From Antilocapra americana (taxonomy: Eukaryota; Chordata; Mammalia; Artiodactyla; Antilocapridae), in contig ML660774.1 in assembly GCA_007570785.1 (NCBI GenBank), positions 12,244,476-12,308,475 on the forward strand: DNA of 64,000 bases, read 5' to 3'. Below are positions 11,545-22,730 of this stretch, piece after piece. A program made the translations under genes and the position numbers. Numbering within the stretch: position 1 is the first letter of the stretch; the number at the start of each line of letters is the position of its first letter. The notes beneath the pieces are model-generated. The model had not been told where the DNA came from. It searched no databases and worked only from the letters and a program-made list of their open reading frames with translations.

Positions 11545-12640
11545 TTACTGAAACAATTCTTTATTGAGCTTTTAATGCAGTACCAGGTGCTGTTCTACGC
11601 ATTAGGTAAGTAGCTCTAGGAAAAAACCCAACAGACCAAGATCCATTCCTTAAAGGAACTTTGATTCGAGTGGGCAGAAACAAAATTTAATACACTATGC
11701 AGTGTATTAGAGCATGATGAATACAAGGATGCAGAGTAAGCAGGGAAGGGGAGGGAGTGCTGGCTGACAGCTGCAGTTCTAAGCAGGATGGTCTAGGAGG
11801 GCCATGATGACAGAGAGCCTTTTATCAACAGTAGACACTTGACTGAAGTGAGGAAGTGTGTCCAGTGGACATCTGAGGGAAGAGAGGTGTTTCAGGAAGA
11901 GGACAGAGCAGTGCAGAATTAGGGGGAAATTATCAGAGATGTAATTAGAGAGAAAATAATTGAAAAGTGTTATGAACAAAGAGATAACTAGTAAAATGCT
12001 AGTGTGATACATGCATTTCTGGAAACTGTTGAGACTCCATTCAGAATAGGTAGATTTTTAGACAAATAAAAAATACCCCAAATAAAATTTCTGCCAAATT
12101 TTTAGGAAATGCCTGTATTAGTCTGTTCAGGTTGCCATAACACAATTTCACAGACTACAGAAGTATATGTAATCTTGCAATGAATGGAAGGTGAACACTT
12201 GGAATGAATGAATGTGACCAGCTCTTGAGGCATTTTTCTGTGAATAAAAATAGTGAAGAGGGTCTATAAAAATAGGACAGTGACTAAAAAGTAATATGGG
12301 GTCAGGTTTTTCTTTTTGGGATCATATTTGTATTAATATTTTAAAAATGTACTCTAGCTGAAATGTGTGTAATAGATTCTAGGGAGGAATAGTCAAAAAT
12401 ATTTTTAAAAAAATATAAAAAATGTGGAGAGACTATTTGGAGACCATAGTATCTTTTTGGTGTAAAATGATGGTGACATTCAGTAAAGTGGAGGTGGCAT
12501 TGAAGTTGGAGAGAAATGTTACAGAGAAAAAGACTAGTAACTAATGAGATTTTGGGAGTGAGGAAATTGTGGTAACTCTGTTTCTAGCTTGGGCAGATGA
12601 GTACATGGTGCCATTTATTTAGGAAAAGAGCCATTGAGTG
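11545..12640 (-). mobile_element. L2 LINE 3' region, reverse, decayed
   Basis: From 11563 the sequence reads 'ttattgagcttttaatgcagtaccaggtgctgtt', the reverse complement of the L2/MIR shared 3' tail. It then follows the reverse L2 3' region: 'gtccttaaaggaactttgat', 'gactgaagtgaggaa' near 11843, 'aggtgtttcaggaag' and 'gcttgggcagatgagtacatgg' near 12586. A short MaLR-like LTR start ('ctgtattagtctgttcaggttgcc', about 12113-12140) interrupts it. It has no coding capacity. Confidence 0.6.
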
Positions 12641-13007
12641 GAATTGGATAAATTTATGTTGGGGCAAAGGAAAGATAAAATATTATTTATTCAGGATAAA
12701 AGTTATTTTCTCAGTCATTTACTTATTATGTATCTTTCAGTTATTGATGATGATGGCTCGACTCCTATATGAAGCTTTGTGCTTGCCTAAGTCTAAGGCT
12801 GCCATTCTTTGCAGTTGGGTATATAAAAAGTCTGAATACAAACAAATGAGAAGTAACAACAAAAGAATGGAAATAAAAATAATTAAATGTATTATAGTAG
12901 AATTAGAGGAAAAAATTTAAAATGTACAGAATTGAATACTGTGTCATACAAGGAGCAATAGCTATGACAAAGAAAACAATCATTAATTAATGGTACTCTA
13001 AATTCTC
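12641..13007. other. Unidentified intergenic sequence
   Basis: I see nothing recognisable. The open frame over 12597-12920 has no known motif. Confidence 0.45.
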
Positions 13008-13016
13008 TTTATTCTT

Positions 13017-13147
13017 TTTTTTTTTTTTTAATTGTGCCGTGAGGCATGTGGGATCTTAATTCCCTGACCAGGGATTGAATCCGTGCCCCCTGCAGTAGAA
13101 GCATAGAATCCTAACCACTGGACCACCTGGGAATTCCCTTGATACTT
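13017..13147 (-). mobile_element. CHR-type tRNA-Glu-derived SINE, reverse
   Basis: A poly(T) start (reverse poly(A)) is followed by 'ccctgaccagggattgaatcc' and 'tcctaaccactggaccacc', and ends 'gggaattccc'. This is the reverse complement of the CHR-type SINE of ruminants and whales, including its degenerate tRNA A and B boxes. A 9-bp target duplication, tttattctt, lies at 13008-13016 and 13148-13156. It is not a functional tRNA gene. Confidence 0.88.
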
Positions 13148-13469
13148 TTTATTCTTAAAATATTAAGTTTTAAATCTACCTTAGTTAGATGTAATTTATA
13201 ATGTCAACAGCTCTAAATGCTGATTCCTATGGATTTCATGTAAGACTTCGATGGTGTTCTATAAAACTTGGTATAGCACCTGTGAACTAAAGAGCTTAAT
13301 AAATATGCTCTTAATGACTCCTTATCTCTCACATTTCACTTGCATTTTTATCTCTCACATGAATACTTGTACCTAGCTATTTACAGGTAAATTCTAGTAT
13401 CAAATTTAACCATTCCTTATAGCTAAGTGTTGGGCAGGAAGCATAGTGATGTGCACACTAAAAATGTGA

Positions 13470-13620
13470 TTCGTTTTGCAAGGGAGAAGGTTAAGTTGGA
13501 AGTCAGAAGGCCAACACTCTTTCCCATCTGTGAGTTAATTCCAGTTTTGCTCTAGGCAAGTGACTTCATCTCTATGACACACAGTCTGAGCACCGTGAAT
13601 GAGAATATCTGCTCCTTTGC
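13470..13620 (+). mobile_element. Possible MIR fragment
   Basis: 'gttaagttggaagtcagaagg' followed by 'ctaggcaagtgacttcatctctatga' and 'tgaatgagaatatctgc' resembles the MIR core. It is strongly diverged. Confidence 0.4.
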
Positions 13621-13878
13621 CCTCTTTAATGCTGGGATTTGGCAGTGCTGCCAGGAAAGAGCTTTAGGATTTTTATTTCAACCACCTAACAGAGAATAGT
13701 AGCCAAGCTCATTTGTCTGAATAGTTGAAATTGACTGAATTGAATTTCCCTCTGGAAAACTGGAATTTGTATACATTGTAGAGATTCTTTATATATATAT
13801 TTCTATAATTATGCAAGTGATGTCTTTGTTGAAAATTTTGAAAATACTAAAAAAAAACCTATGTACAGGCAAAAAAAA

Positions 13879-13940
13879 TAGAACTATGTACATAGAGCTA
13901 TGTACATAGAACTATGGACTAGAACTATGTACTAGAACTC
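13879..13940. repeat. 13-14-bp minisatellite, about 4.5 units
   Basis: The units tagaactatgtaca, tagagctatgtaca, tagaactatggac, tagaactatgtac and a partial tagaactc follow each other without gaps. The first two unit boundaries create the 12-bp palindrome ctatgtacatag. Confidence 0.85.
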
Positions 13941-14008
13941 CTAATTCTACCAAACTGGGATGCTGATTAGTTTCTTTCCCCTTTTTCTTTTTCAAATAAT
14001 TATAGTTG

Positions 14009-14010
<2 letters not shown>

Positions 14011-14045
<35 letters not shown>
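14011..14045. repeat. (AT)n microsatellite
   Basis: An uninterrupted run of about 17 AT dinucleotides lies 62 bp upstream of the assembly gap. Confidence 0.97.
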
Positions 14046-14049
<4 letters not shown>

Positions 14050-14107
14050 CACAGGTGTGTTGTTAAAATTATTTATTTTCTATTTAACATTATATCATTA
14101 GCATTAT

Positions 14108-14207
14108 NNNNNNNNNNNNNNNNNNNNNNNNNNNNNNNNNNNNNNNNNNNNNNNNNNNNNNNNNNNNNNNNNNNNNNNNNNNNNNNNNNNNNNNNNNNNN
14201 NNNNNNN
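14108..14207. other. Assembly gap of 100 N
   Basis: Exactly 100 N bases, the conventional size for a gap of unknown length. Open frames reading through it are artefacts. Confidence 0.99.
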
Positions 14208-15240
14208 TAACTTTAGCAAATAATATTTTATTAATAACCATATTAAATTTCCTTGCTTAAAGTCAGTTTTTCTCGAGAAGAATATCTGAGTATTGATGGA
14301 TTTCTTAAAGAATAGTGTCATAGTTGATGACCTCATCTAATAGATAAATCAGCAAAATGGAAAATTTTAAATATTTAAAAATTTAGATATATATCACTCA
14401 TTTTAGACGTAGTATTCATTTGTCCTTATGAAATTCATTAAATGCTTTTGTCCTTTTTTTTGTTTTTTGAGTTTCTAAGCTTTACTAGTAAAAACAAATT
14501 AGTGTAATACACACAAAAAATATGTAAAACTTAACAGAAACAAAGCCAGTTAGGCTGTTTCGTGTTGTGGTCTTGGAAAACTGAACTGGACCTGTGAGAA
14601 GGAGGCTAGTGGTTGTAGGAGCTGAAGTAGGAAGCAGTTTACGGAGTGAAGTGCAGTGGAGGATGAGAGAGGACTGAGTGGAGCTTGGTCCCTGGCTGCA
14701 GCTGCTATGGGGCGCGTCTTGTTAGTTGAGATGGTGCTCTGGGGTAGGACATATCCTTAGAATAAGTAAGTAAAGTTTAAGTGCCGGAAAATAATTTATT
14801 TCACAGAAGCAATTACTAGCATAACATCTATTACGAGCTACCAACCATCTTGATTCAATCTATGAAAATATTTGTGGCACACAGAGTTGGAAATAAGAGC
14901 TTTGGAGTTTGTGGTACTGTAATGCCAATAGACAGGTCTATACTTGCAGAGTTTGAGGGTTGGAAATATGTCCGTATAGGAGGAGTTATTGTTATTTCTC
15001 ACAATAGAGTTCTAGTTGCCCACAATGGGCTGAATTTAGAATATCAAGAGGTATGAATGTGTTAAAGGTATTTGACTTCACAGTATTTCTAAGGTACCAT
15101 TTTGTTTTTAATCAAAATATAAATAGATATGTTTGGTTAAGTGCAGAAAAACAAAAAGTGAAAAGATTCCTTGTAACCCTACCTCTTCAAATTATCAGAC
15201 ATAGTTACTGCCAAGATTTTGATTTTCATTTTTTTTCTAG
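14208..15240. other. Unidentified; includes a coding-like frame at 14850-15056
   Basis: About 14560-14760 is locally richer in GC, with a CpG pair in 'ggggcgcgtc' near 14708. The forward frame 14850-15056 encodes 68 residues with a hydrophobic segment (V-R-I-G-G-V-I-V-I-S near its middle). It matches no family I know, has no convincing start context and no splice structure that I can support. It could be a decayed processed pseudogene or chance. Confidence 0.3.
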
Positions 15241-15249
15241 ACTTTTAAG

Positions 15250-15412
15250 TGGTGACTCAGCTGGTAAAGAATCAGCCTAGAATATGGGAGACCTGGGCTC
15301 AAACTCTGGGTTGGGAAGATTCCCTGGAAAAGGGAATGGCTACCCACGCCAGTATTCTGGCCGGAAGAATTCCATGGATGGTCACAGAGTCGGACACGAC
15401 TGAGTGACTTTC
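15250..15412 (+). mobile_element. Bov-tA SINE, forward, 5'-shortened
   Basis: Forward Bov-tA from 'gtgactcagctggtaaag' to 'gacacgactgagtgacttt'. A possible target duplication is acttttaag (15241-15249) against actttaag (15413-15420), but the right copy overlaps the SINE's own tail type. Confidence 0.9.
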
Positions 15413-15420
15413 ACTTTAAG

Positions 15421-18370
15421 AGTAAATTTGATTTTTCACCTAAGGCTTAGTTATGCTGCAGCAACTGAAAACTGGAAATACGTCAATGAGGTTTTCTCAC
15501 TCATATTGTCTATTAAAAATCCGCCAGAACTCAGTATCTTTAGTATTTTGAATCCAGAATCCAGGCTGATGAGCAGCTTCTTATGGGTTGGTGCTACTCC
15601 TGTGGCAGAGAAGCCAGAGAGGAAGAAGAAACATAAGTAGCCTTTTCACATTTTGCATGGAAATGACTCCTGTCACTTCTGTCATTCATCGGTTAAGTCA
15701 AGTCAACTGGCTGAAGAGGCAGCCTAGAAGGTGGTCAGGCTATGGTACAGATAAAATGATTCATAATTAAAGGCAGTTCAGTGGTTGTAGAGCAGCTCTA
15801 TTGTGATTGATTGTTCAAGGCTAGTAGCAGCAGAGACGTTCTTATTTAATAATGAATCAGTAGAGCCAGACATTCATAAGATTTCTTTATGTTTACATTC
15901 ACAATGAATCTACATTCTTTGCAGATAGCACTGTAATAGGATGTTAGGGTCAATTGGAATAAATACAGCAAATTTGAATGTATAATATATTAATTTCTAG
16001 AAATAATTTTACCACAGAAGTAATACCACTGTTTTTTTAATTTCTTTTAATTACTGCATTTTTAGTCAAAACCTAAATTTTACAGGCTAAACAGTAAAGG
16101 AAATGGCACATGGCTTGAATTTGGCAAATAAACCTGTAGCTAATGCAAGAAAGTGAAATACTGTAACACAACAATTTAACATAATCTATTTCCAGCAGTT
16201 CTTCTTATTGTAAAATATTATTCCACTCATTTCATGATAAATTATATCTCTCTGGATTGGAAAAAAAGGCTTAAACAAATAATTTCAGCAATTTTCTGAT
16301 GTCACTCTGTTTTTTTTTTAACTATAATTTGAATTATTCTATTGTAACATATACCACTATGAACTCAAGCCCTATCACCAAATCGGGTCACTAACAAATT
16401 AGAGTTTTGTAGTATGCTGCCATCATTCCCTTAGATGTTATATCTTTAAGGCAGTTTCTATTTGGCTAATGGCATTCTTTATCTCCTCTACTTTAGGCTT
16501 GCTCTGAGTGAACAGATATTGAATATATTATCCTATTTTCATGGTTTCTAATAAAGGCATATAATCAGTCATAAATATACTAAGCTCCTTTACCAGCACT
16601 AATACAAGTACAAATGGATAAATAGAATAGAAAGGGGAAAATTACTTGAAAAACAACTAAGTGATTTTTGTACTATTTACATGAACCCACAACTGATTCA
16701 TAATTATTTTGAATCTCATACAGGAATTTGAAGTTGAATTCTTATATCAACACTAGATGACATTGACCCAAAGAAGTTTAACAAAGAAGCATTTGAAAAA
16801 ATAAAAAGAGATGATTGAAGCAGTGTCTTTCTCTCTTTTGAAATGTGTCATGTTATTAGTATTTCCTGTATAGTTTTATTTTCTGTTATTACTGACTACT
16901 GTGTTTTAGAGAAGAGGAGCCTGTTAGGAATGATCCAGTATGGATGTTACATATGCAGTTATGCCACTGGCTCTGTGCCTTAAATATTTGGGGATTTAAG
17001 ATTGGAATTGAATGATTATAATTGAGAATAGCAGGCCTTACTGGGGAATTCCTTTGACCTTTCTAATTCAGGCAGCTCAGCACTGTGTGAATTCGAGTGT
17101 CCTTGTGCCTCTTCCCACTTGCCTGCCTTCTTATTACAGAATTTGGCAATGATTTTTGAAACCTCTGAAAGCCACGACCTCAAAGGGCCCACATCCCTGC
17201 TGGAAGTGTCCGCAGGGATAAAATCAAGGCAGGGCAAAACCTGACAGGGTGAAGCATTGGGGAAAACTACAAGAATTGACCAGCTTTGAATTTCTCTCTT
17301 TCAGACATTTCTCTCCAAACTTCCAGGCCAGATGGATGATAATCTAGGAAGACTACCATTTCCTTGATGTTTTAAAGAAGAGCATTGACCTGAAAATTTA
17401 CTCAGGGTGATGAAACCAAATAAGAGTGACTAATTCTGGCTTGTGAGAATGACCCATCTCCTCATCTATGTTAGAACTCTGAGTACTGATCAAGACTCCC
17501 TTTTGCCCTTCCTCAATTCATATGAACAGGTAACATTCAGAGACAAAACAAATGTAATAAAAATAAAAATAAGTTCAGAATAATAAGATATTTCTTCAAA
17601 TAAAAGACTATAGAAATGTATCATTATAAAGTTAAAAACTATAAATTGGTCAACATGCTAGCAGAAGTATTAAAATTCACACATGAGTCATATTTTGACA
17701 TATCCATAATAAATGTGCAAAGAGGAACAGAGGGAAGATATTTCATTATGGAAAAAGAACAAGATGTGATGAACAAAGTAATCAAGTAGAAATGCTAGGC
17801 ATGAAAAAGTTAATAGTTGAAATAAGAGAATGATACATGGTTTGAATAAAAAATAAACACAGCTGAAGAATGAATTCAGTTGTAAGATAGTAGAGAAATA
17901 TTTTTCTAGAGGGAAACACATTTGGTAGAACAGCTGGGAAGTATAGAAAATAGATTAAGTCCAGACATTTAGATAATAAGACTTTTTGAGAGAGAGAGAG
18001 AAAAAAAAGACAAGGTAAATTTTCTAAGAATTAAATGATAAAAAGTTCTTAAAACTGAAACATCCCATACAGTGTGTCAAATCAAATACTCTTGGGCATT
18101 TTGCAGTGGTTTGGATAAAGTGGTCTAGTGGTGGTGTGCAAACTTTTTAGGGTTGATAGATATGGGAGATAAATGTCTAGTAATCCCCATTTGAAGATAG
18201 AGATGTGGCTCTAAAAGGCATAAGAAATCAGGTTAGGGATAAGTTTCACCTTAGCAAATGTGGTTGGAGACCTCTTTGGTGCTTTACAATATATGCAGAA
18301 TCCCATGAAGGCAACAAGAGCTTGTTGTTCTGATTAAGAAAGTGGTCAAAATGGGAGTATTGAGTCCCCC
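15421..18370. other. Unidentified intergenic sequence
   Basis: No gene could be supported over this 3 kb. An AT-rich sequence with T-runs (near 16311) and a (GA)n-like purine run at about 17989-18010 are present. A short lysine-rich frame ending in a stop near 16816 is discussed as a finding. The reverse frame at 17016-17237 has no recognisable domain. Confidence 0.45.
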
Positions 18371-19294
18371 AAGGAGTACGTCAAGGCTATATATTGTCAC
18401 CCTGCTTATTTAACTTATATGCAGAATACATCATAAGAAACACTGGGCTGGATGAAGCACAGGCTGGAATCCAGATTGCCAGGAGTAATATCAATAACCT
18501 CAGATATGCAGATGACACCACCCTTATGGCAGTAAGTGAAGAAGAGCTAAAGAGCCTATTGATGAAAGTGAAAGAGGAGAGTGAAAAAGTTGGCTTAAAG
18601 CTCAAAATTCAGAAAACTAAGATCATGGCATGTGGTCCCATCACATCATGGCAAATAGATGGGGAAACAGTGGAAACAGTGGCTGACTTTATTTTTCTGG
18701 GCTCCAACATCACTGCAGATGGTGACTGCAGCCATGAAATTAAAAGGTGCTTACTCCTTGGAAGGAAAGTCATGAGCAACCTAGACAGCATATTAAAAAG
18801 CAGAGACATTACTTTGTCAACAAAGGTCCGTCTCATCAAGGCTATGGTTTTTCCAGTGGTCATATATGGATGAGAGATTTGGACTATAAAGAAGGATGAG
18901 CTCAGAAGAATTGATGCTTTTGAACTGTGCTGTTGCAGAAGACTGTTGAGAGTCCCTTGGACTGCAAGGAGATCCAACCAGTCTATCCTAAGGGAAATCG
19001 GTCCTGGGTGTTCATTGGAAGCACTGATGTTGAAGCTGAATCTCCAGTATTTTGGCCACCTGATGTGAAGAGCTGACTCATTTGAAAAGACCCTGATGTT
19101 GGGAAAGATTGAAGGCAGGATTAGAGGGAGACAGCAGAGGATGTGATAGTTAGATGGCATCACCACCTCAATGGACATGAGTTTGGGTAAACTCTGGGAG
19201 TTGGTGATGAACAGGGAGGCCTGGTGTGCTGCGATTCATGGGGTCGCAAAGAGTCGGACATGACTCAGCGACTGAACTGAACTGAACTGAACCG
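18371..19294 (+). mobile_element. BovB LINE copy A, 5'-truncated
   Basis: This covers the last third of BovB, an RTE-class non-LTR retrotransposon. It starts at the reverse-transcriptase motif-B region ('caaggctatatattgtcacc', QGxxLSP-type) and ends in the 3' tail with its (actga)n-like repeat. The open frame 18394-18873 (159 aa) keeps the catalytic YADD at 18505-18516. It stops at TGA 18871-18873, where copies B and F have TGT (Cys). Further stops follow, so the C-terminal part is lost. It shares the 'gggtgttcattgg' subfamily marker with copy B. The 5' truncation is typical of LINE insertion. Confidence 0.95.
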
Positions 19295-19664
19295 AACTCC
19301 CTTTTAAAAAATCTCGTCTGGCCAGTGCCTAAAACAAATGGTTCCTGGAGGTTTATAGTATCAAGGATTAAATGAAGTTGTATGTTTGATAGCTTCAGTT
19401 GTAACTGATATTGTAAAGACTGTAAGGGAAGTGCAGATCGAGGGTGATGCTATGTCATTAGGGTCATTCCAATTTGGGAATGTAGCAGTCACAATATTTC
19501 TCTTGTGGAATGTGAATCAGTATTCATTCACTGCTTTGAGACAGACATTTTATAAATTTTCCAACATATTGCCATATTCTTCTGAGGGGGTTAGAGTAAA
19601 AAATCAGTCATTATGCCTCAGTCATTGTGCAACAGTGATAATCTCATAATAATCACCTCTTTAG
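19295..19664. other. Short unidentified spacer between BovB copies A and B
   Basis: About 370 bp without a recognised element. It separates two BovB copies of the same orientation and the same subfamily. The open frame 19386-19649 has no known motif. Confidence 0.45.
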
Positions 19665-19906
19665 AGAAAGAGAATCAGAACGAATTAAAGATCAGAGTCA
19701 TCCAGATGAAAAGGGCAAAAAGATAGGACACTTAAAGATGAACTCGCCAGGTCGGTAGGTGCCCAATATGATGCAGGAGATCAGTGGAGGAATAACTCCA
19801 GAAAGAATGAAGGGATGGAGCCTAAGCAAAACAACACACAGTTGTGGATGTGACTGGTGACAGAAGCAAGGTCTGATGCTGTAAAGAGCAATATTGCATA
19901 GGAACC

Positions 19907-20640
19907 TGGAATGTTAGATCCATGAATCAAGGCAAATTGGAAGTGGTCAAACAGGAGATGATAAGAGTGAATGTCGACAATCCAGGAATCAGCGAACTGA
20001 GATCGACTGGAATGGGTGAATTTAACTCAGATGACCATTATATCTACTACTCTGGGCAGGAATCCCTTAGAAGAAATGGAGTGGCCATCATGGTCAACAA
20101 AAGGGTCTGAAATGCAGTACTTGGATGCAATCTCAAAAATGACAGAATGATCTCTGTTCATTTCCAAGGCAAATCATTCAATAGCACTGTAATCCAAGCC
20201 TATGCCCCAACCAGTAATGCTGACAAAGCTGAAGTTGAACGGTTCTATGGAGACCTACAAGACCTTTTAGAACACCCAGAAACGATGTCCTTTTCATTAT
20301 AGGGGACTGGAATGCAAAAGTAGGAAGTCAAGAAACACCTGGAATAACAGGCAAATGTGGCCTTGAGGTACAGAATGAAGCAGGGCAAAGGTTAATAGAG
20401 TTTTGCCAAGAGAATGCACTGGTCATAGCAAACACCCTCGACCAACAACACAAGAGAAGACTCTACACATGGACATCACTAGATGGTCAACACTGAAATC
20501 AGATTGATTATATTCTTTGCAGCCAAAGATGGAGAAGCTCTATACAGTCATCAAAAAGAAGACAGGGAGCTGACTGTGGCTCAGATTATGAACTCCTTAT
20601 TGCAAAATTCAGACTTAAATTGAAGAAAGTAGGGAAAACC
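19907..20640 (+). pseudogene. BovB endonuclease region (APE type), decayed
   Basis: This is the N-terminal endonuclease of BovB copy B, which in active elements nicks target DNA to prime reverse transcription. Recognisable blocks are TWNVRSMNQG at the start, ISEL with the catalytic Glu near 19990, GDWNAKVG near 20302 with catalytic Asp and Asn, QIDYIL near 20500 and SDYELL at 20581. The usual final catalytic His (SDH) is Tyr here (TAT, 20587-20589). TGA at 20108-20110 stops the first frame (62 aa), where CGA would be expected. A frameshift lies near 20276 and another TGA occurs near 20493. It is dead as a protein. Confidence 0.9.
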
Positions 20641-21186
20641 ACTAAATCAGGTATGACATAAATCAAATCCCTTATGATTATACAGTGGAAGTGAGAAATA
20701 GATTTAAGGGACTAGATCTGATAGACAGAGTGCCTGATGAACTATGGACAGAGGTTCATGATTTTGTATAGGAGACAGGGATTAAGACAATCCACATGGA
20801 AAATAAATGCAAAAAAGCAAAATGGCGGTCTGAAAAGGTCTTATAAATAGCTGTGAAAAGAAGAGAAGCGAAAAGCAAAGGAGAAAAAGAAAGATATTCC
20901 CATCTGAATGCAGAGTTCCAAAAAATAGCAAGGAGAGATAAGAAAGCCTTCCTCAGTGATCAGTGCAAAGAAATAGAGGGAAACAACAATGGGAAAGACT
21001 AGAGATCTCTTCAAGAAAATTAGAGATACAAAGGGAACATTTCATGCAAAGATGGGCTCAATAAAGGACAGAACTGGTATGGACCTAACAGAAGCAGAAG
21101 ATATTAAGAAGAGGTGGCAAGAATACACAGAAGAACTATGCACAAAAGATCTCACAATCCAGATAATCATGATGGTGTGATGATTC

Positions 21187-22098
21187 ATGATTATATCATA
21201 TCACCTACAGCCAGATATCTTGGAATGTAAAGTCAAGTGGGCCTTAGAAAGCATCACTATGAACAAAGTTAGTGGAGGTGATGGAACTCCAGTTGAGCTA
21301 TTTCAAATCCTGAAAGATGATGCTGTGAAGGTGCTGCACTCAATATGCCAGCAAATTTGGAAATCTCAGCAATGGCCACAGGACTGGAAAATGTCAGTTT
21401 TCATTCCTATCCCAAAGAAAGGCAATGCCAAAGAATGCTCAAACTACTGCACAACTGGACTCATCTCACACACTAGTAAAGTAATGCTCAAAATTCTCCA
21501 AGCCAGGCTTCAGCAATACATGAACCATGAGCATCCAGATGTTCACGCTGGTTTAAGAAAAGACAGAGGAACCAGAGATCAAAATAGCAGCATCTGCTGG
21601 ATCATCAAAAAAGCAAGAGAGTTCCAGAAAACCATCTATTTCTGCTTTATTGACTGTGCCAAAGCCTTTGACTGTGTGGATCACAACAAACTGTGGAAAA
21701 TCCTGAAAGAGATAGGAATACCAGACCATCTGACCTGTCTCTTGAGAAACCTGTATGCAGGTCAGGATGCAACAGTTAGAACTGGACATGGAAAAACAGA
21801 CTGGTTCCAAATAGGAAAAGGAATATGTCAAGACTGTAAATTGTCTCCCTGCTTATTTAACTTATATGCAGAGTACATCATGAGAAACACTGGGCTGGAT
21901 GAAGCACAAGCTGGAATCCAGATTGCCAGGAGTAATATCAATAACCTCAGATATGCAGATGACACCACCCTTATGGCAGAAAGTGATGAAGAACTAAAGA
22001 GTCCATTGATGGAAGTGAAAAAGGAGAGTGAAAAAGTTGGCTTAAAGCTCAATATTCAGAAAGCCAAGATCATGGCCTCTGGTCCCATCACTTCATAG
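21187..22098 (+). pseudogene. BovB reverse transcriptase remnant, 303-codon open frame
   Basis: This is the longest open frame in the window. It covers the RT fingers and palm of BovB copy B: VFIPIPKKGNAKECSNY near 21402, motif A FIDCAKAFDCVDH near 21643, motif B and motif C YADDTTLMAES at about 21952. Motif B reads QDCKLSP where copies E and F have QGCILSP, so its conserved Gly is lost. The frame ends at TAG 22096-22098, where copies A and F have TGG (Trp). The thumb and C-terminal region continue in other frames (22102-22353). A break upstream near 21150-21187 separates it from the linker region. Confidence 0.92.
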
Positions 22099-22730
22099 GA
22101 AATGGATGGGGAAACAGTGGTAACAGTGTCAAACTTTATTTTTGGGGGCTCCAAAATCACTGCAGATGGTGACTGTAGCCATGAAATTAAAAGGTGCTTA
22201 CTCCTTGGAAGGAAAGTCATGACCAATCTAGATAGCATATTGAAAAGCAGAGACATTACTTTGTCAACAAAGGTCTCTCTAGTCAAGGCTATAGTTTTTC
22301 CAGTGGTCATGTATGGATGTGAGAGTTGGACGGTGAAGAAAGCTGAGTGGTGAAGAATTGTTGCTTTTGAACTGTGGTGTTGGAGAAGACCCTTGAGAGT
22401 CCCTTGGACTGCAAGAAGATCCAACCATTCCATCCTAAAGGAGATCAGTCTTGGGTGTTCATTGGAAGGACTGATGTTTAAGCTGAAACTCCAATACTTT
22501 GGCCACCTCATGTGAAGAGTTGACTCATTGGAAAAGACTCTAATGCTGAAAGAATTGGGGGCAGTAGGAGAAGGGGACAACAGAGAATGAGATGGTTGGA
22601 TGGCATCAGTGACTCGTTGGACATGGGTTTGGGTGGACTCTGGGAGTTGGTGATGGACAGGGAAGCCTGGTGTGCTGTGATTCATGAGGTTGCAGAGTCG
22701 GACACGACTGAGCAACTGAACTGAACTGTA

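Larger units (their letters stand above)
19665..22730 (+). mobile_element. BovB LINE copy B, near full length
   Basis: About 3.1 kb, close to the roughly 3.2 kb of an intact BovB. It holds a 5' region ('gatgaactcgccaggtcgg' near 19738), an endonuclease region from about 19907, a linker, the reverse-transcriptase region (about 21180-22350) and the 3' tail ending 'gactgagcaactgaactgaactg'. Each domain is disrupted (see the pseudogene entries). Its last third is most like copy A 370 bp upstream. BovB is known as a horizontally transferred element of ruminants, squamates and ticks, and it supplies the 3' tail recognised in Bov-A SINEs. The 5' boundary is approximate. Confidence 0.93.

Noticed and set aside
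13017..13147. tRNA-like A and B box sequences here and in all Bov-tA copies.
   Set aside because: They belong to tRNA-Glu-derived SINEs, have SINE bodies and tails, and are not tRNA genes.
13960..14336. Two open frames (forward 13960-14223 and reverse 14073-14336) of 87 codons each.
   Set aside because: They read through the 100-N gap and an (AT)n tract, so the translation is meaningless.
18387..22715. Long reverse-strand frames over BovB copies A and B (for example 18609-19178 and 22056-22715).
   Set aside because: They are antisense shadows of the BovB coding strand and repeat in every BovB copy.
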